NCBI GenBank assembly: GCA_964371785.1
Contig: CAYJOL010000006.1
Location: 190,248-254,247 of the forward strand
DNA length: 64,000 nt
Reading direction: 5' to 3'
DNA from: CAVQCT01 sp964371785
Lineage (GTDB): Bacteria > Zixibacteria > MSB-5A5 > GN15 > FEB-12
Positions 35,409-44,513 of this stretch are shown here, piece by piece. Below the pieces are notes generated by a model. That model had not been told where the DNA came from, ran no database searches, and saw nothing but the letters and a program-made list of their open reading frames with translations. How positions within the stretch are numbered: position 1 is the first letter of the stretch; the number at the start of each line of letters is the position of its first letter. The translations under genes and the position numbers were made by a program.

Positions 35409-36284
35409 ATGTTTGAAAACCTTAGATCGAAACTGCCTCGGCGCAAGGGATTGATGGGCATTAACGGCCGTAATCTGGAACTGATATATCCGCACAACCG
35501 CCGCGAGAACTTTGTCAATGTCGACGATAAGCTGCGATGCAAAGAGATCCTCGCAGAACATGGTCTGCCGGTAGCGGAAACCTACCATGTTATCACAGGG
35601 CCGCACTCACTCTCGACATGGGAGGATGCGGTCGCCGGACGCCGGGATTTCGTAGTGAAGCCGAACGACAGCTACGGCGGCAACGGGATTGCCCTGATTA
35701 GAAGGGATGACTCCGGTTATTACGCAGGAAGTGAGCCGGTGGCACCGGAAGATATCACATTCCACATCAAGCTGATTCTCAACGGCGCCTTTACCCGGGA
35801 CAATATGGCCGACATTGCATTTATCGAACAGAAGCTTGAGTGCCATCCTGATGTGTTGGAGTTGATCCCTGCCGGATCGGGAGGGGTGGCAGATATTCGT
35901 CTCATTTACAGACACGAGAAGGTCGTTATGGCCATGATGCGCCTGCCGACCGGAGAGTCCGGCGGCCGTGCCAATCTACATCAGGGTGGCATCGGTCTGG
36001 GAATTGACTTGCAGACGGGCCTTACGACTGACGGATGCTACAAGAACAAGGTGATTCAACTGCACCACGAGACCGGCTTGAATCTTTCGGGCCGTTCAGT
36101 GCCGCATTTCTTTGAAATGGTCGAGCACGGTCGGCGAATAAGCGAAATCGTGGGACTCGGATATATAGGCGTCGACTTTGTGGCCGACGCGAATCTTGGC
36201 CCGGTCATCCTCGAGGTAAACGCGAGGCCGGGACTCAATATTCAGATTGCCAACCAAAAAGGACTGAGAAGAAATCTACTATGA
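35409..36284 (+). CDS. alpha-L-glutamate ligase-like ATP-grasp protein
   Basis: 291 residues from ATG 35409 (AGGAG 35395-35399, spacing 9; ATG 35403 overlaps the previous stop). ATP-grasp features: FVVKPNDSYGGNGIALI (nucleotide-binding lysine and glycine loop), DIAFIEQKLECHPDVLEL, RANLHQGGIGLGIDL, and the metal-binding end VDFVADANLGPVILEVNARPGLN. RimK-like enzymes join amino acids or amines to carboxylates using ATP. The family pairs with the 7TM transglutaminase protein; the product is not known. The stop overlaps the following ATG by 4 nt. Confidence 0.87.
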   Translation: MFENLRSKLPRRKGLMGINGRNLELIYPHNRRENFVNVDDKLRCKEILAEHGLPVAETYHVITGPHSLSTWEDAVAGRRDFVVKPNDSYGGNGIALIRRDDSGYYAGSEPVAPEDITFHIKLILNGAFTRDNMADIAFIEQKLECHPDVLELIPAGSGGVADIRLIYRHEKVVMAMMRLPTGESGGRANLHQGGIGLGIDLQTGLTTDGCYKNKVIQLHHETGLNLSGRSVPHFFEMVEHGRRISEIVGLGYIGVDFVADANLGPVILEVNARPGLNIQIANQKGLRRNLL

Positions 36285-38032
36285 AGTATCGATTAATCAA
36301 TATTGCCGCCTGGCTCGTGTCGGCGCTGGTGCTGACTGCGGTGATTTCCGGAGCGGGGAACTCCCCATATTCTCAGAAGAAAGTGATCAAAGTCGGCCAG
36401 ACTCCCCAGCAAGCTCCCGAGAAGCATGCGGCCAAAGGGATTCTGGAGCCAGACTCAACTTCTGAATCAATCGACAGTTCTCACGCAATCGTAACGCCCG
36501 AACTGGTCGATTCGAGCGCTGATCTTAGCAGTATACCCGAGGCCGTGGCGCTTAATGATTCCGCTGTCATTTTGCTTGGCGCCGGGCAGCTCAACGAGGC
36601 AATCACTCTATTCACACAGGCGCTCCAATACGATTCACTCTACGCCCGTGCTCACTACAATCTGGGTGTTGCTTACCATAAAGAGAACAAGCCGAACGAA
36701 GCTATCCGTGAATACCGGCGAGCGGTGGAGATTCGTCCCAATTATTACAGCCCGCTTTACAATCTTGGCATGCTGTATTTCAGCATGGAAGATTATGAGC
36801 ACGCCGCCGACTGGCTTACCCGCGCGACCGACGTGAAAAGAGATGGGGCGGTTGCCGTGGCGTATTACAATCTCGGGCTCGTTTATTCGCGGCAAAAGAA
36901 GCAGGACAAAGCAGTATCAAGTTACCAGAATGCGATTCGTTTGCGCCCGGCTTATCGAGAAGCAAGGTACAATCTCGCCCTGCTATTCATGGACGCCCAC
37001 GCGTTTGATAAGGCTGCCGACGAATTTGAAAAAGCATCGTCGCTCGGCCTAAAGAAGTCGCGACTATTCAATAATCTGGGAGTATGTTACAGCAATCTTG
37101 AGCAGTATAGCAATGCCATCAGAGCCTACCGGCATTCAGTGGAGATTGAGCCGAAAAATGCGACCAGCTGGTTCAATTTGGCAATCGGGCTTAACCGCGA
37201 CCACCAACCTTCCGAAGCGATTAAGGCATATCTTGAATCCATCAAGTGGGACAGTGCTCGAGTCGAAGCACACTTCAATCTTGCCCTGCTCTATGCTGAC
37301 GACAAAGATGTCGGCAAGGCGGTGCAGCAATACAAAAAGGCGATTGGCCTTGATCCCAGTTATTCCAAGGCGCTGTATAACCTGGCCCACCTTTATTCGA
37401 CTATTTCCAGATTCGATTCTTCGGCGGCCTATTATGAGAACCTGGCCAATTTGGATCCCGAAAACTACAAGGCGAAGTATAATCTCGCACTCGCCTACTC
37501 GCGGCTGGGTGATAATGAGAAGGCTGCCGAGACGTATCAGCAGCTTCTTGATGCCGACCCGGTCAACGAGAAGGCGATCAACAATCTGGGGACAACATAT
37601 CTCAAACTCAGCCAGTATGACTCAGCCTACCAATGCTTCAATCGCCTGGTCCGCCTGACGGGAACGGCAGAAGCTTACTTCAACAGGGCCAAATGCCTGG
37701 CCGAACTCGGGCGAGACGATGACGCATCGTCGGACTACCGCGCCGCCGTCAAGGCCGATCCGAGTTATGCTAAGGCGTACCACAATCTGGCGATTCTTGA
37801 AGAGAAGGCGGGAAGGCTCGACGAGGCGGCTGAATTACTCCAAAAGGCGATTGCCACGGGGAACAGCAGCTGGAAGAGCCATTGGAAACTCGGTCAGATT
37901 TTCATCAAACTCGGCAAAAAAGACAACGCGCTGCAGGAATATCGTCTGGCCAAATCGCTTAACCCCGATTCGGAACAGTTCGAACAAGAATACAAGGACC
38001 TGATAAATCAAACGCAGAGAGGCCAACTATGA
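36281..38032 (+). CDS. large TPR-repeat protein
   Basis: 583 residues. An N-terminal signal or anchor (about 6-25) and a low-complexity linker precede about twelve classic 34-residue TPRs (AHYNLGVAYHKENKPNEAIREYRRAVEIRPNYYSPLYNLGMLYF and similar, about 100-575). It probably lies in the periplasm as a protein-binding scaffold. It overlaps both neighbours by 4 nt (ATGA), indicating coupled translation with the ATP-grasp and beta-barrel genes. Confidence 0.85.
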   Translation: MKYRLINIAAWLVSALVLTAVISGAGNSPYSQKKVIKVGQTPQQAPEKHAAKGILEPDSTSESIDSSHAIVTPELVDSSADLSSIPEAVALNDSAVILLGAGQLNEAITLFTQALQYDSLYARAHYNLGVAYHKENKPNEAIREYRRAVEIRPNYYSPLYNLGMLYFSMEDYEHAADWLTRATDVKRDGAVAVAYYNLGLVYSRQKKQDKAVSSYQNAIRLRPAYREARYNLALLFMDAHAFDKAADEFEKASSLGLKKSRLFNNLGVCYSNLEQYSNAIRAYRHSVEIEPKNATSWFNLAIGLNRDHQPSEAIKAYLESIKWDSARVEAHFNLALLYADDKDVGKAVQQYKKAIGLDPSYSKALYNLAHLYSTISRFDSSAAYYENLANLDPENYKAKYNLALAYSRLGDNEKAAETYQQLLDADPVNEKAINNLGTTYLKLSQYDSAYQCFNRLVRLTGTAEAYFNRAKCLAELGRDDDASSDYRAAVKADPSYAKAYHNLAILEEKAGRLDEAAELLQKAIATGNSSWKSHWKLGQIFIKLGKKDNALQEYRLAKSLNPDSEQFEQEYKDLINQTQRGQL

Positions 38033-39132
38033 CCAACCTTCGTCTTCTCATCGGCACGTTACTGGTCTTGTCCGCTTCGGCATCATCTTACGCCGCCTCA
38101 AGCGCAAGACCACGAATCAATTTCGACTACCTAAGCGTGTACGAATCCAACATATATCATTCGCACTATGATTCCCAACGAATCGGGTCGCAGGTGAACG
38201 ATATCAACGCCGATGCGCGATGGATGTTCCGGTCGCCGGCGCGACTGAGGCACGAAGCATTGCTCTACGCAGACGTGAATCTGTATCTCAATCATTCCAG
38301 TCGCAATAAATCATCGTTCGGTGCGCGCTACGAACCGGCTTACTGGTACGCCCGATTCGGAAAGATCCGTGGCCTCATCGATGTCTCCCGGCGTAATAAG
38401 GATTTACTGAACGACGCTGGTGAAGTGCTTGACAGAACGCTCATGAAAAACGTTCTGACGGCCGGGGTTGAGCATTCCATACGCTGGCGCCGTCTTCGGG
38501 CCGCCCAGTTGTTCACCTATGACAAAGACAATTATGACGAGACGTATGTGGCGGGCGTTCGGCAGTTGTCCTACGACTATCATGCCAGTTATTGGGAAGC
38601 TGATATGCGGTATGAGATACACAGGCTCCTCGTGCCTCGGCTGATACTAAGTACGGAAAGGCGGTATTATGATGAACGTCGTACCCTCGCGATTGACAAG
38701 AAATCATCACAGGTCCGAAATGATCGGACCACATCCGTAGACTTTCAATTCGCGAGCGAACCGGCTGATTGGCTTGCCATAGAGTTACAGGCGGCATGGG
38801 AACGCCGAAAAGAGAACTACGAGAATTTCTACGGTTATACTGCCCGTGACTATGGATTCAGCCTTGAGATCACGCCGGCGCAACGCCATCTCACGGAGCT
38901 GTCTTTCGAATTCAAAAACAAGGACTACCCCAATTACTGGACATCCGATATTGGCTTGCTTCACCGCGTCTCAATCGACTACGCGACGTTTCGATTCCGC
39001 TACACGTATCAATTCCATGAACAGGTGGCGATGCGTTTCTATCTCCGCAATTTCAACAAGGTGTCAAACGATATCAAATACGATTACAATTACACTTACG
39101 CGGGATTGGGAATAGTAGTCAGTATGCGATGA
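38029..39132 (+). CDS. putative outer-membrane beta-barrel protein
   Basis: 367 residues with a signal peptide (about 1-22, SSYAASS). Alternating amphipathic strands rich in Tyr and Arg fill the chain (RHEALLYADVNLYLNHSS, AYWYARFGKIRGLIDVSRR, LTELSFEFKNKDYPNYW, ATFRFRYTYQFHEQVAMRFYLR), as in surface-exposed barrels. It is the last gene of the five-gene operon and would give the system an outer-membrane exit. No named family is recognised. Confidence 0.7.
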   Translation: MTNLRLLIGTLLVLSASASSYAASSARPRINFDYLSVYESNIYHSHYDSQRIGSQVNDINADARWMFRSPARLRHEALLYADVNLYLNHSSRNKSSFGARYEPAYWYARFGKIRGLIDVSRRNKDLLNDAGEVLDRTLMKNVLTAGVEHSIRWRRLRAAQLFTYDKDNYDETYVAGVRQLSYDYHASYWEADMRYEIHRLLVPRLILSTERRYYDERRTLAIDKKSSQVRNDRTTSVDFQFASEPADWLAIELQAAWERRKENYENFYGYTARDYGFSLEITPAQRHLTELSFEFKNKDYPNYWTSDIGLLHRVSIDYATFRFRYTYQFHEQVAMRFYLRNFNKVSNDIKYDYNYTYAGLGIVVSMR

Positions 39133-39160
39133 GAGCAGGTCAGGCAGTCAAGTCAGGAAA

Positions 39161-39907
39161 TCAGTCGTGTTGGTTCGTGTGCGGCGGATTTAGCCCATTA
39201 GTGACAGCTTCGAGAATTTCGAAACTTTTGAACGGTTTGGTAATGTATCCATTGGCGCCTGTCCGAAGAATGTATTCCTTGCTATACTTGCCGCCCCGGC
39301 CGGTTACCATAAATACGGGAAGCTGCGGATGTTTTTCCTTAATTGCCGCGAGCAGCTTGAGACCATCCATCCCCGGCATCTCGATATCGGAGATGACGAT
39401 CGCCACATTGTCCTGCTCAATTGTCTCGAGTGCGAGCTCGCCGGTTTTGGCGGTGGCAACCCGGTGTCCCTGACGTTCAAGCACCTTGCTGAGAAGCCCG
39501 AGAATCAGCTCGTCATCATCGACCACGAGCACCGCTGCCTTTCGGCGTTTCATCAAAAGTTCGATTCTTTTGAGCAGGAGCTTGCGCTCGACCGGTTTAA
39601 CGATGTAGTCTCTCGCGCCCAATTGCCGACATTTGAGAACGGTTTCTTTGTCGTTGATTTGGGTAGCGATTATCACCGGGATGTTACAGCTTGCGGCCTG
39701 GGATTTGAGAAATTGGAGCAAATGGAATCCATCGAGATCCGGAAAGGTCAGATCTGAGATAATCAGGTTGAACTGCTCACTCTTGTTTACTTCAGTGATT
39801 GCCTGTTTGACATCGCCGGAACATACGACCGTATGGCCGCTGTCTTTGAGCATTTCGGAAATCTCGTTGGTAGGCCCTGCGCTGCTCTCAACTACCAGGA
39901 TTCTCAC
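39161..39907 (-). CDS. response regulator with two receiver domains
   Basis: 248 residues from GTG 39907 (GGGGAG upstream; the frame is open to 40048 but that part is not family-like). REC 1 spans about 1-118, with phospho-Asp in LIISDLTFPDLDGFHLL and lysine in YIVKPVE. REC 2 spans about 122-245, with VLVVDDDE, VISDIEMPGMDGLKLL, MVTGRGG and YITKPFK. No output domain follows. It may work as a phosphorelay or scaffold by protein-protein contacts. No histidine kinase gene is adjacent. Confidence 0.9.
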   Translation of the reverse strand: MRILVVESSAGPTNEISEMLKDSGHTVVCSGDVKQAITEVNKSEQFNLIISDLTFPDLDGFHLLQFLKSQAASCNIPVIIATQINDKETVLKCRQLGARDYIVKPVERKLLLKRIELLMKRRKAAVLVVDDDELILGLLSKVLERQGHRVATAKTGELALETIEQDNVAIVISDIEMPGMDGLKLLAAIKEKHPQLPVFMVTGRGGKYSKEYILRTGANGYITKPFKSFEILEAVTNGLNPPHTNQHD

Positions 39908-40249
39908 TGTGACACTCTCCCCAATACAGTCAAGGCTGATTCTAAAGTACAGGCTATTGAATAGTTTACTCAGGGTGAGAAAGCTATCGTTAGAGACAAT
40001 ATCGGAAGAATCGGGGAATAGGTTTAGTGGGTTGTGGCAGATGCACATACCGAGAACGCATATCTGTCGTTGCTGCCAGACATATATACTTTCTTATTTG
40101 TGGATTCAGTCGGTCTACAACAATACATTTCTGTAAGCTATTGTTAATTAGTATCTTACCGTGAATATGCGCAGATATTGCTGATTTCAGTTGACGGAAC
40201 CCGAGGCGTTTCCCGTTGTTAATAGAAAAATGCCGAGAAGGAGATGATC
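39908..40249. other. divergent intergenic region without a gene
   Basis: 342 nt between the response-regulator start and cysK. It is AT-rich toward cysK and must hold both promoters, but no -35/-10 pair or riboswitch fold stands out clearly. Confidence 0.5.
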
Positions 40250-41161
40250 ATGCGCTTCGAAAATGTGGTAGACGCAGTGGGGCGTACCCCGCTGATAAAA
40301 ATCAATCGACTGGTTGCTCCCGGGTCTGCAGCCGTGTATGCAAAGATGGAGAGTTTCAATCCCTGTAGCTCAGTGAAAGACCGAATTGGCAAATCGATGA
40401 TTGAGACGGCCGAGCGAAACGGTAAGTTAAAACCGGGTATGACGATTGTCGAACCGACTTCGGGCAACACCGGTATCGCTCTTGCCATGGTGGCAGCGGC
40501 AAAGGGTTACAAATGCATTCTCACGATGCCGGAGTCAATGAGCAAAGAACGCCGGGCGCTGCTTAAGATCCTTGGTGCCGAGCTGGTTCTTACACCTGCG
40601 GCCGAGGGCATGAGAGGTGCTATGGCTAAAGCCAACGAGTTGGCGCAGGGCGACAAATTCTTCCAGCCATCGCAATTCAGCAACCCGGCCAACCCTGAAG
40701 TTCACCGCCTGACTACCGGCCCCGAAATCATCGAAGACCTCGGGAAGCTGAATCTGGATGCCTTCGTAGCGGGCGTGGGCACGGGTGGTACGATAAGCGG
40801 TGCCGGCAGTGTACTCAAGAAAAAGTACGGGTGCGAAATCTACGCTGTCGAGCCTGAAGCTTCGCCGGTCCTGTCCGGCGGAAATCCGGGGCCGCATCCG
40901 ATACAGGGACTCGGCGCGGGGTTCGTGCCGGATAACTACGATGCATCGGTTGTCGATAAAGTGGTAAAAGTCAAGAACGATGACGCGTTGGCCACGGCAC
41001 GGGATCTGGCCCGCAAAGAGGGAATTCTCGCCGGCATATCTTCCGGTGCAAACGTCTGGGCGGCGCTTCAGGTCGCCGGTAAGCTCGGCAAAGGAAAGAC
41101 CGTCGTGACCTTCGTTTGCGATACGGGCGAGCGATATATCTCTACGGCGATGTACGAATGA
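40250..41161 (+). CDS. cysK: cysteine synthase A (O-acetylserine sulfhydrylase)
   Basis: 303 residues from ATG 40250 (AAGGAG 40238-40243; ATG 40244 overlaps the spacing and is less good). It makes cysteine from O-acetylserine and sulfide with PLP. The PLP lysine is in NPCSSVKDRIG. EPTSGNTGIALAMVAA binds the substrate. GVGTGGTISGAGSVLKK binds the phosphate. EGILAGISSGANVWAAL is the C-terminal signature. The next gene makes its substrate. Confidence 0.97.
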   Translation: MRFENVVDAVGRTPLIKINRLVAPGSAAVYAKMESFNPCSSVKDRIGKSMIETAERNGKLKPGMTIVEPTSGNTGIALAMVAAAKGYKCILTMPESMSKERRALLKILGAELVLTPAAEGMRGAMAKANELAQGDKFFQPSQFSNPANPEVHRLTTGPEIIEDLGKLNLDAFVAGVGTGGTISGAGSVLKKKYGCEIYAVEPEASPVLSGGNPGPHPIQGLGAGFVPDNYDASVVDKVVKVKNDDALATARDLARKEGILAGISSGANVWAALQVAGKLGKGKTVVTFVCDTGERYISTAMYE

Positions 41162-41201
41162 CGGCTCATGGCAATCGGTGTGGCTGCCGATAACGGAGAG
41201 T

Positions 41202-41759
41202 ATGCTGGCAATTATAGAAGATATCAAAGCCATTTTCCGAAACGACCCGGCCTGTAAAAATATCGAATTTCTCCTCTATCCGGGCTTTCACGCGATCACT
41301 TTCCATCGGTTCATTCATGTGCTTTGGAAGGCGAAGCTTCCCTTTGTCCCCCGGATGTTCTCGCAGATTAATCGGTTTTTGACCGGGCTGGAAATTCATC
41401 CGGGCGCAACCATCGGCAAGGGATTCTTCGTCGACCACGGGGCCGGACTTGTTATCGGTGAAACAACTGAAATAGGCAGAAACTGTGTTCTATTCCACAA
41501 CGTGACGCTCGGAGGGACCGGTAAGCATGTCGGTAAGCGCCATCCCACCCTTGGCAACAATGTACTCGTTGGAACCGGCGCCATCATATTGGGTCCGGTG
41601 ACGGTTGGGGACAATGTTCGTATCGGCGCGAATAGCTACATATTTATGCACGATGTTCCCCCCAATACCACTGTGGCGGGGATACCGGCGCGCATAATCA
41701 AGCAGGATGGTGAGCGGTGTGACCGGGATCTTCCCAAGACGAAAGTCCCATTGCCCTGA
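41202..41759 (+). CDS. cysE: serine O-acetyltransferase
   Basis: 185 residues from ATG 41202 (GGAG only 3 nt away; GTG 41178 is an alternative). It acetylates serine with acetyl-CoA, the first step of cysteine synthesis. An N-terminal helical part (IEDIKAIFRNDPACKN) precedes a left-handed beta helix of hexapeptides (IHPGATIGKGFFVDHGAGLVIGETTEIG, HNVTLGGTGKHVGKRHP), with the catalytic His in DHGAG. The short N-terminus resembles the EpsC-type form. It forms a two-gene unit with cysK. Confidence 0.95.
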   Translation: MLAIIEDIKAIFRNDPACKNIEFLLYPGFHAITFHRFIHVLWKAKLPFVPRMFSQINRFLTGLEIHPGATIGKGFFVDHGAGLVIGETTEIGRNCVLFHNVTLGGTGKHVGKRHPTLGNNVLVGTGAIILGPVTVGDNVRIGANSYIFMHDVPPNTTVAGIPARIIKQDGERCDRDLPKTKVPLP

Positions 41760-41785
41760 GGACCAATTCCCAATCCAGGCAACAG

Positions 41786-41817
41786 AAAGGCTGTTCCGCG
41801 CAAACGAAACAGCCTTT
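41786..41817. terminator. bidirectional terminator
   Basis: AAAGGCTGTT (41786-41795) pairs perfectly with AACAGCCTTT (41808-41817) around 12 nt. It sits between cysE on plus and the selenoprotein gene on minus, 24 nt from the latter's stop, and can serve both. Confidence 0.8.
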
Positions 41818-41841
41818 ATCGTATCTAAAGAATTCTCCCGT

Positions 41842-43227
41842 TTATGGGCAGTTCAAGGGCTGAGGGCCGCCGCTAAACGAATACTCGACCAGAAACACGA
41901 GATCGCCGATATCCAGGGAGAGGTCTCCGTTGACATCGGCTTCTTCGGTACAGGCCGGAGCCGGTCCGCCACTGAAGGAATACTCGACGAGATAAACCAG
42001 GTCGCCGATATCAACCGCATCGGCCGGGTCGCCGTCGACATTCCCGCGCATTCCCGCACAACATTGGATCGTAACCGGGTAGGTGGTTGACCAGGAAGTC
42101 TCAGCCTCCCAGTCATCCTTTGCCATGACGCGGACATTGAACGTCCCCATCTGCTGCCAGGAGTGCGATGCCGCACCTTTGCTTCCTGAGGCAAACGGGC
42201 CAACCCAATCGCTCATACTTCCGTCGCCCCAGTCGAAGCGGTAGTACATCGGATCGCCATCCGGATCGACCACGCTCGATTCGTACTCACAACTGACGTT
42301 CGGGGCGCTCAATGTCGGACCTGATGAGATAGCAGGATCCGGCGGCGCCACGTTGGCCGGGACACCATTCCCGATTCTTACTTTCACTTCAATAGTATTT
42401 GCCGCCTGCCATTTGACCACCGTCAGGAGGTCGAGCGGAGGTACGGTACGGGCGCCACTCTGGGTGATACGATTGCGGTAGTTAGCTTCATTGGAACTCC
42501 CGCCGACAAACACCCGATAGCCGCCGTCAAAGAAACAGCTTGGATATCCGGCGAAATTGTAATCGACATCCAACCTATCCAGAGCTTTTGAATTTACGTC
42601 GCCGACCATCGCGACATAGTGAAACGGATAATCGTTCGAATTATGAATGTTTGATAACGCAGACCGCGTTAAAGGGCAGTACGGTCACCACGTGGCCGTC
42701 CCTTCCTCGAGGAACACGGAATGCGTGAACCCCGTAGCGGTCTCGTTATAACCCGGATGGCCGGGCGTGGCGGCAGCGGAAGCATCACAGTAATTCGCCA
42801 TAAACCAGTAGCCGTAGTTCGGGTAGGCGTCGGTCAACACCTGGGCCGAGGTAAATACTGCGGCGGTCACTTGAATGTTTGACGATGAAATTGTGCCGAA
42901 CCCGGCGGTCGCGGCATTCCACGTCATGCTTTGCTCCCATCTGGCGCCGTCGGCGATATTCAGATCCGCCACCGGCCCCCAGTCGAGAAAACCAAAGTTG
43001 AAATTGGCGCCGTCGTTATCCCGCCAACGCGACGAAGGTTCGGTGATGTAGGTCCGCACCTTGCCGGTGTAAACGGCCCGGTCGGTCGTGCCAGAAACAG
43101 CGGCTGATGATCCGATATCGCCCGACGATTGCCGGATCACCGACACCGGGCCCGAATCAGCCGACACCGACAGGGACAGCAACAGCAGTGCAGTCACTGC
43201 GATGAACAGCGTGTAGCAACGTTTCAT
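41842..43227 (-). CDS. probable secreted thioredoxin-fold selenoprotein with dockerin-like tail
   Basis: 461 residues if the TGA at 42687-42685 (codon 181) is read as selenocysteine. The frame is open on both sides: start ATG 43227 with GAGGG upstream, final stop at 41842. A signal peptide covers about 1-23. Residues about 165-280 form a thioredoxin-like domain: VFLEEGTATW, then U181-Pro-Tyr-Cys184-Pro, and GYPSCFFDGG giving the cis-proline loop (Pro229). The TGA replaces precisely the first cysteine of CxxC. A SECIS-like hairpin follows. A PKD-like domain lies at about 310-386 (RFDWGDGSMSDW), and a dockerin-like tandem at about 390-461. The alternative, a nonsense mutation or sequencing error, must be weighed. 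Confidence 0.8.
42655..42687 (-). promoter_or_regulatory. bacterial SECIS-like element with its UGA codon
   Basis: After the TGA (42687-42685) come 19 nt, then GGTCT (42665-42661) as a 5-nt loop on a perfect 6-bp stem, TAACGC (42671-42666) with GCGTTA (42660-42655). SelB-binding hairpins in bacteria lie within the coding region just after the UGA with a loop starting GG; E. coli fdhF has the same GGTCT loop 18 nt after its UGA. Confidence 0.75.
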
Positions 43228-43291
43228 ACGGATTCCCTCATGTTCTCGGTTTACCTTTCTGTGGACAGTTGCGCTATCTGTAACCCATTTA

Positions 43292-44512
43292 TTACAACTG
43301 TAAATTAAAACTGGTCGATACTGCAAAATCGTTATAGTCGTACACATCGATTGTCGAAGCGTTGTGCGTGAAGTCGAAACGGATCGATGGCTCCAGGTGC
43401 CAGGTGTGCTGTATCACGAGAGGGAATTGCAGGTCAAGATAGACTCGTGTCTGATCATCGGCCCGATCCTTCGCGAACAGCGTCGAGAGCACCTTTCCGC
43501 CGGTGAATTCGTCGTATTGCTCCTCGACCGTCTTCAGATATGTTTTGTTCCAGTACCCTGCTCCGACCGTGGTGATAAGGCGAGGAATCAGGTAAGTCTT
43601 GACTTTTGTCTGTATGGAATTTCCGTCATATTCATTAACCCACGGTGAGACATAGCCGGTGGAGTATCCGTACACGATGGCCGCGGTATCTTTGTCGATG
43701 AAGGAGCGGTACGAGAACGTGAAGCTGACGCCCGTGCGAGCGCCGAGCGGAAACGACAAGCGAGGAGAGAGGTAGTAGGACTTCAGTCGGCCTTCATTGA
43801 GAATGGTGTATTGCTCGCCGGGCCTTATACCACCCCATGGTACAACTATTGTATCGAATATCGTACGATAGGCGTTCACATAATCGAGATTGCCATAATT
43901 GTATCCGGCTTCGATATCCAGCGCGCCGAAATGCCGGAGGCTGAAATTCCCGCCTGCGAATATCTGCAGCTTGTTGCGGTTATCCAGCTCCTCGGTGGAG
44001 TAGCCGGTCGATTGAACCATCGAGCCGATCCGGAAACGAATGCTCTGTCCGAGGCGATACCCGAGCGCCAGAGATCCATCGATATCTTCAGTCGGAAAAT
44101 CATTGCGGACGATATTGGCACTGCTCGAATCAGTATTGCTCTCACGATACTTGTGGTGTTTAAAGTTACCGTCCACATAAACTGACAGCCGCGAGTCTTT
44201 CGACGTCGGGATAAAGGTCAGGCCGCCGCCGTAAAGAAAATTAGAGAGTCCAAAATTTCGACTGTAATACGTGTACTCGGCAGTCAGGTTAAAGCGCGTC
44301 ACAGAGATCGGATAGAGATTGAGATCAAGACTCGTGTTGGTGTATGTATCCTTGCGATCGCTCGAATCTTTGACCAGATTGCCGGTGTATCCATTGTTGA
44401 CCCCAAACTCAAGTCCATAGTCTCGGCCACAGACCGTTGCCCCGCTCAGGAGTATCAAGAAAGCACTGAACAGCAGAAATGCGTCGATGATGCCGTGTCG
44501 GTGATGTCGCAT
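43292..44512 (-). CDS. putative outer-membrane beta-barrel protein
   Basis: 406 residues with a signal segment (about 9-28, SGATVCGRD). About 20 amphipathic strands, rich in Tyr, Asn and Asp, run to the end (ARTGVSFTFSYRSFIDKD, QTRVYLDLQFPLVIQHTWHLEPSIRFDFTHN), finishing FAVSTSFNLQL, a typical barrel terminus. The ATG lies 1 nt after the previous stop, with GGAGGGG in the end of the upstream gene, so the two are co-translated. The function is unknown; the layout is like the barrel that closes the TPR/ligase operon. Confidence 0.72.
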   Translation of the reverse strand: MRHHRHGIIDAFLLFSAFLILLSGATVCGRDYGLEFGVNNGYTGNLVKDSSDRKDTYTNTSLDLNLYPISVTRFNLTAEYTYYSRNFGLSNFLYGGGLTFIPTSKDSRLSVYVDGNFKHHKYRESNTDSSSANIVRNDFPTEDIDGSLALGYRLGQSIRFRIGSMVQSTGYSTEELDNRNKLQIFAGGNFSLRHFGALDIEAGYNYGNLDYVNAYRTIFDTIVVPWGGIRPGEQYTILNEGRLKSYYLSPRLSFPLGARTGVSFTFSYRSFIDKDTAAIVYGYSTGYVSPWVNEYDGNSIQTKVKTYLIPRLITTVGAGYWNKTYLKTVEEQYDEFTGGKVLSTLFAKDRADDQTRVYLDLQFPLVIQHTWHLEPSIRFDFTHNASTIDVYDYNDFAVSTSFNLQL

Positions 44513-44513
44513 G

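Noticed and set aside
42685..43347. Two separate proteins (42685-43227 and 41842-42609) instead of one
   Set aside because: Both lie in the same frame and together form one thioredoxin domain; the stop is at the CxxC Cys and a SECIS-like hairpin follows, so one recoded gene fits better.
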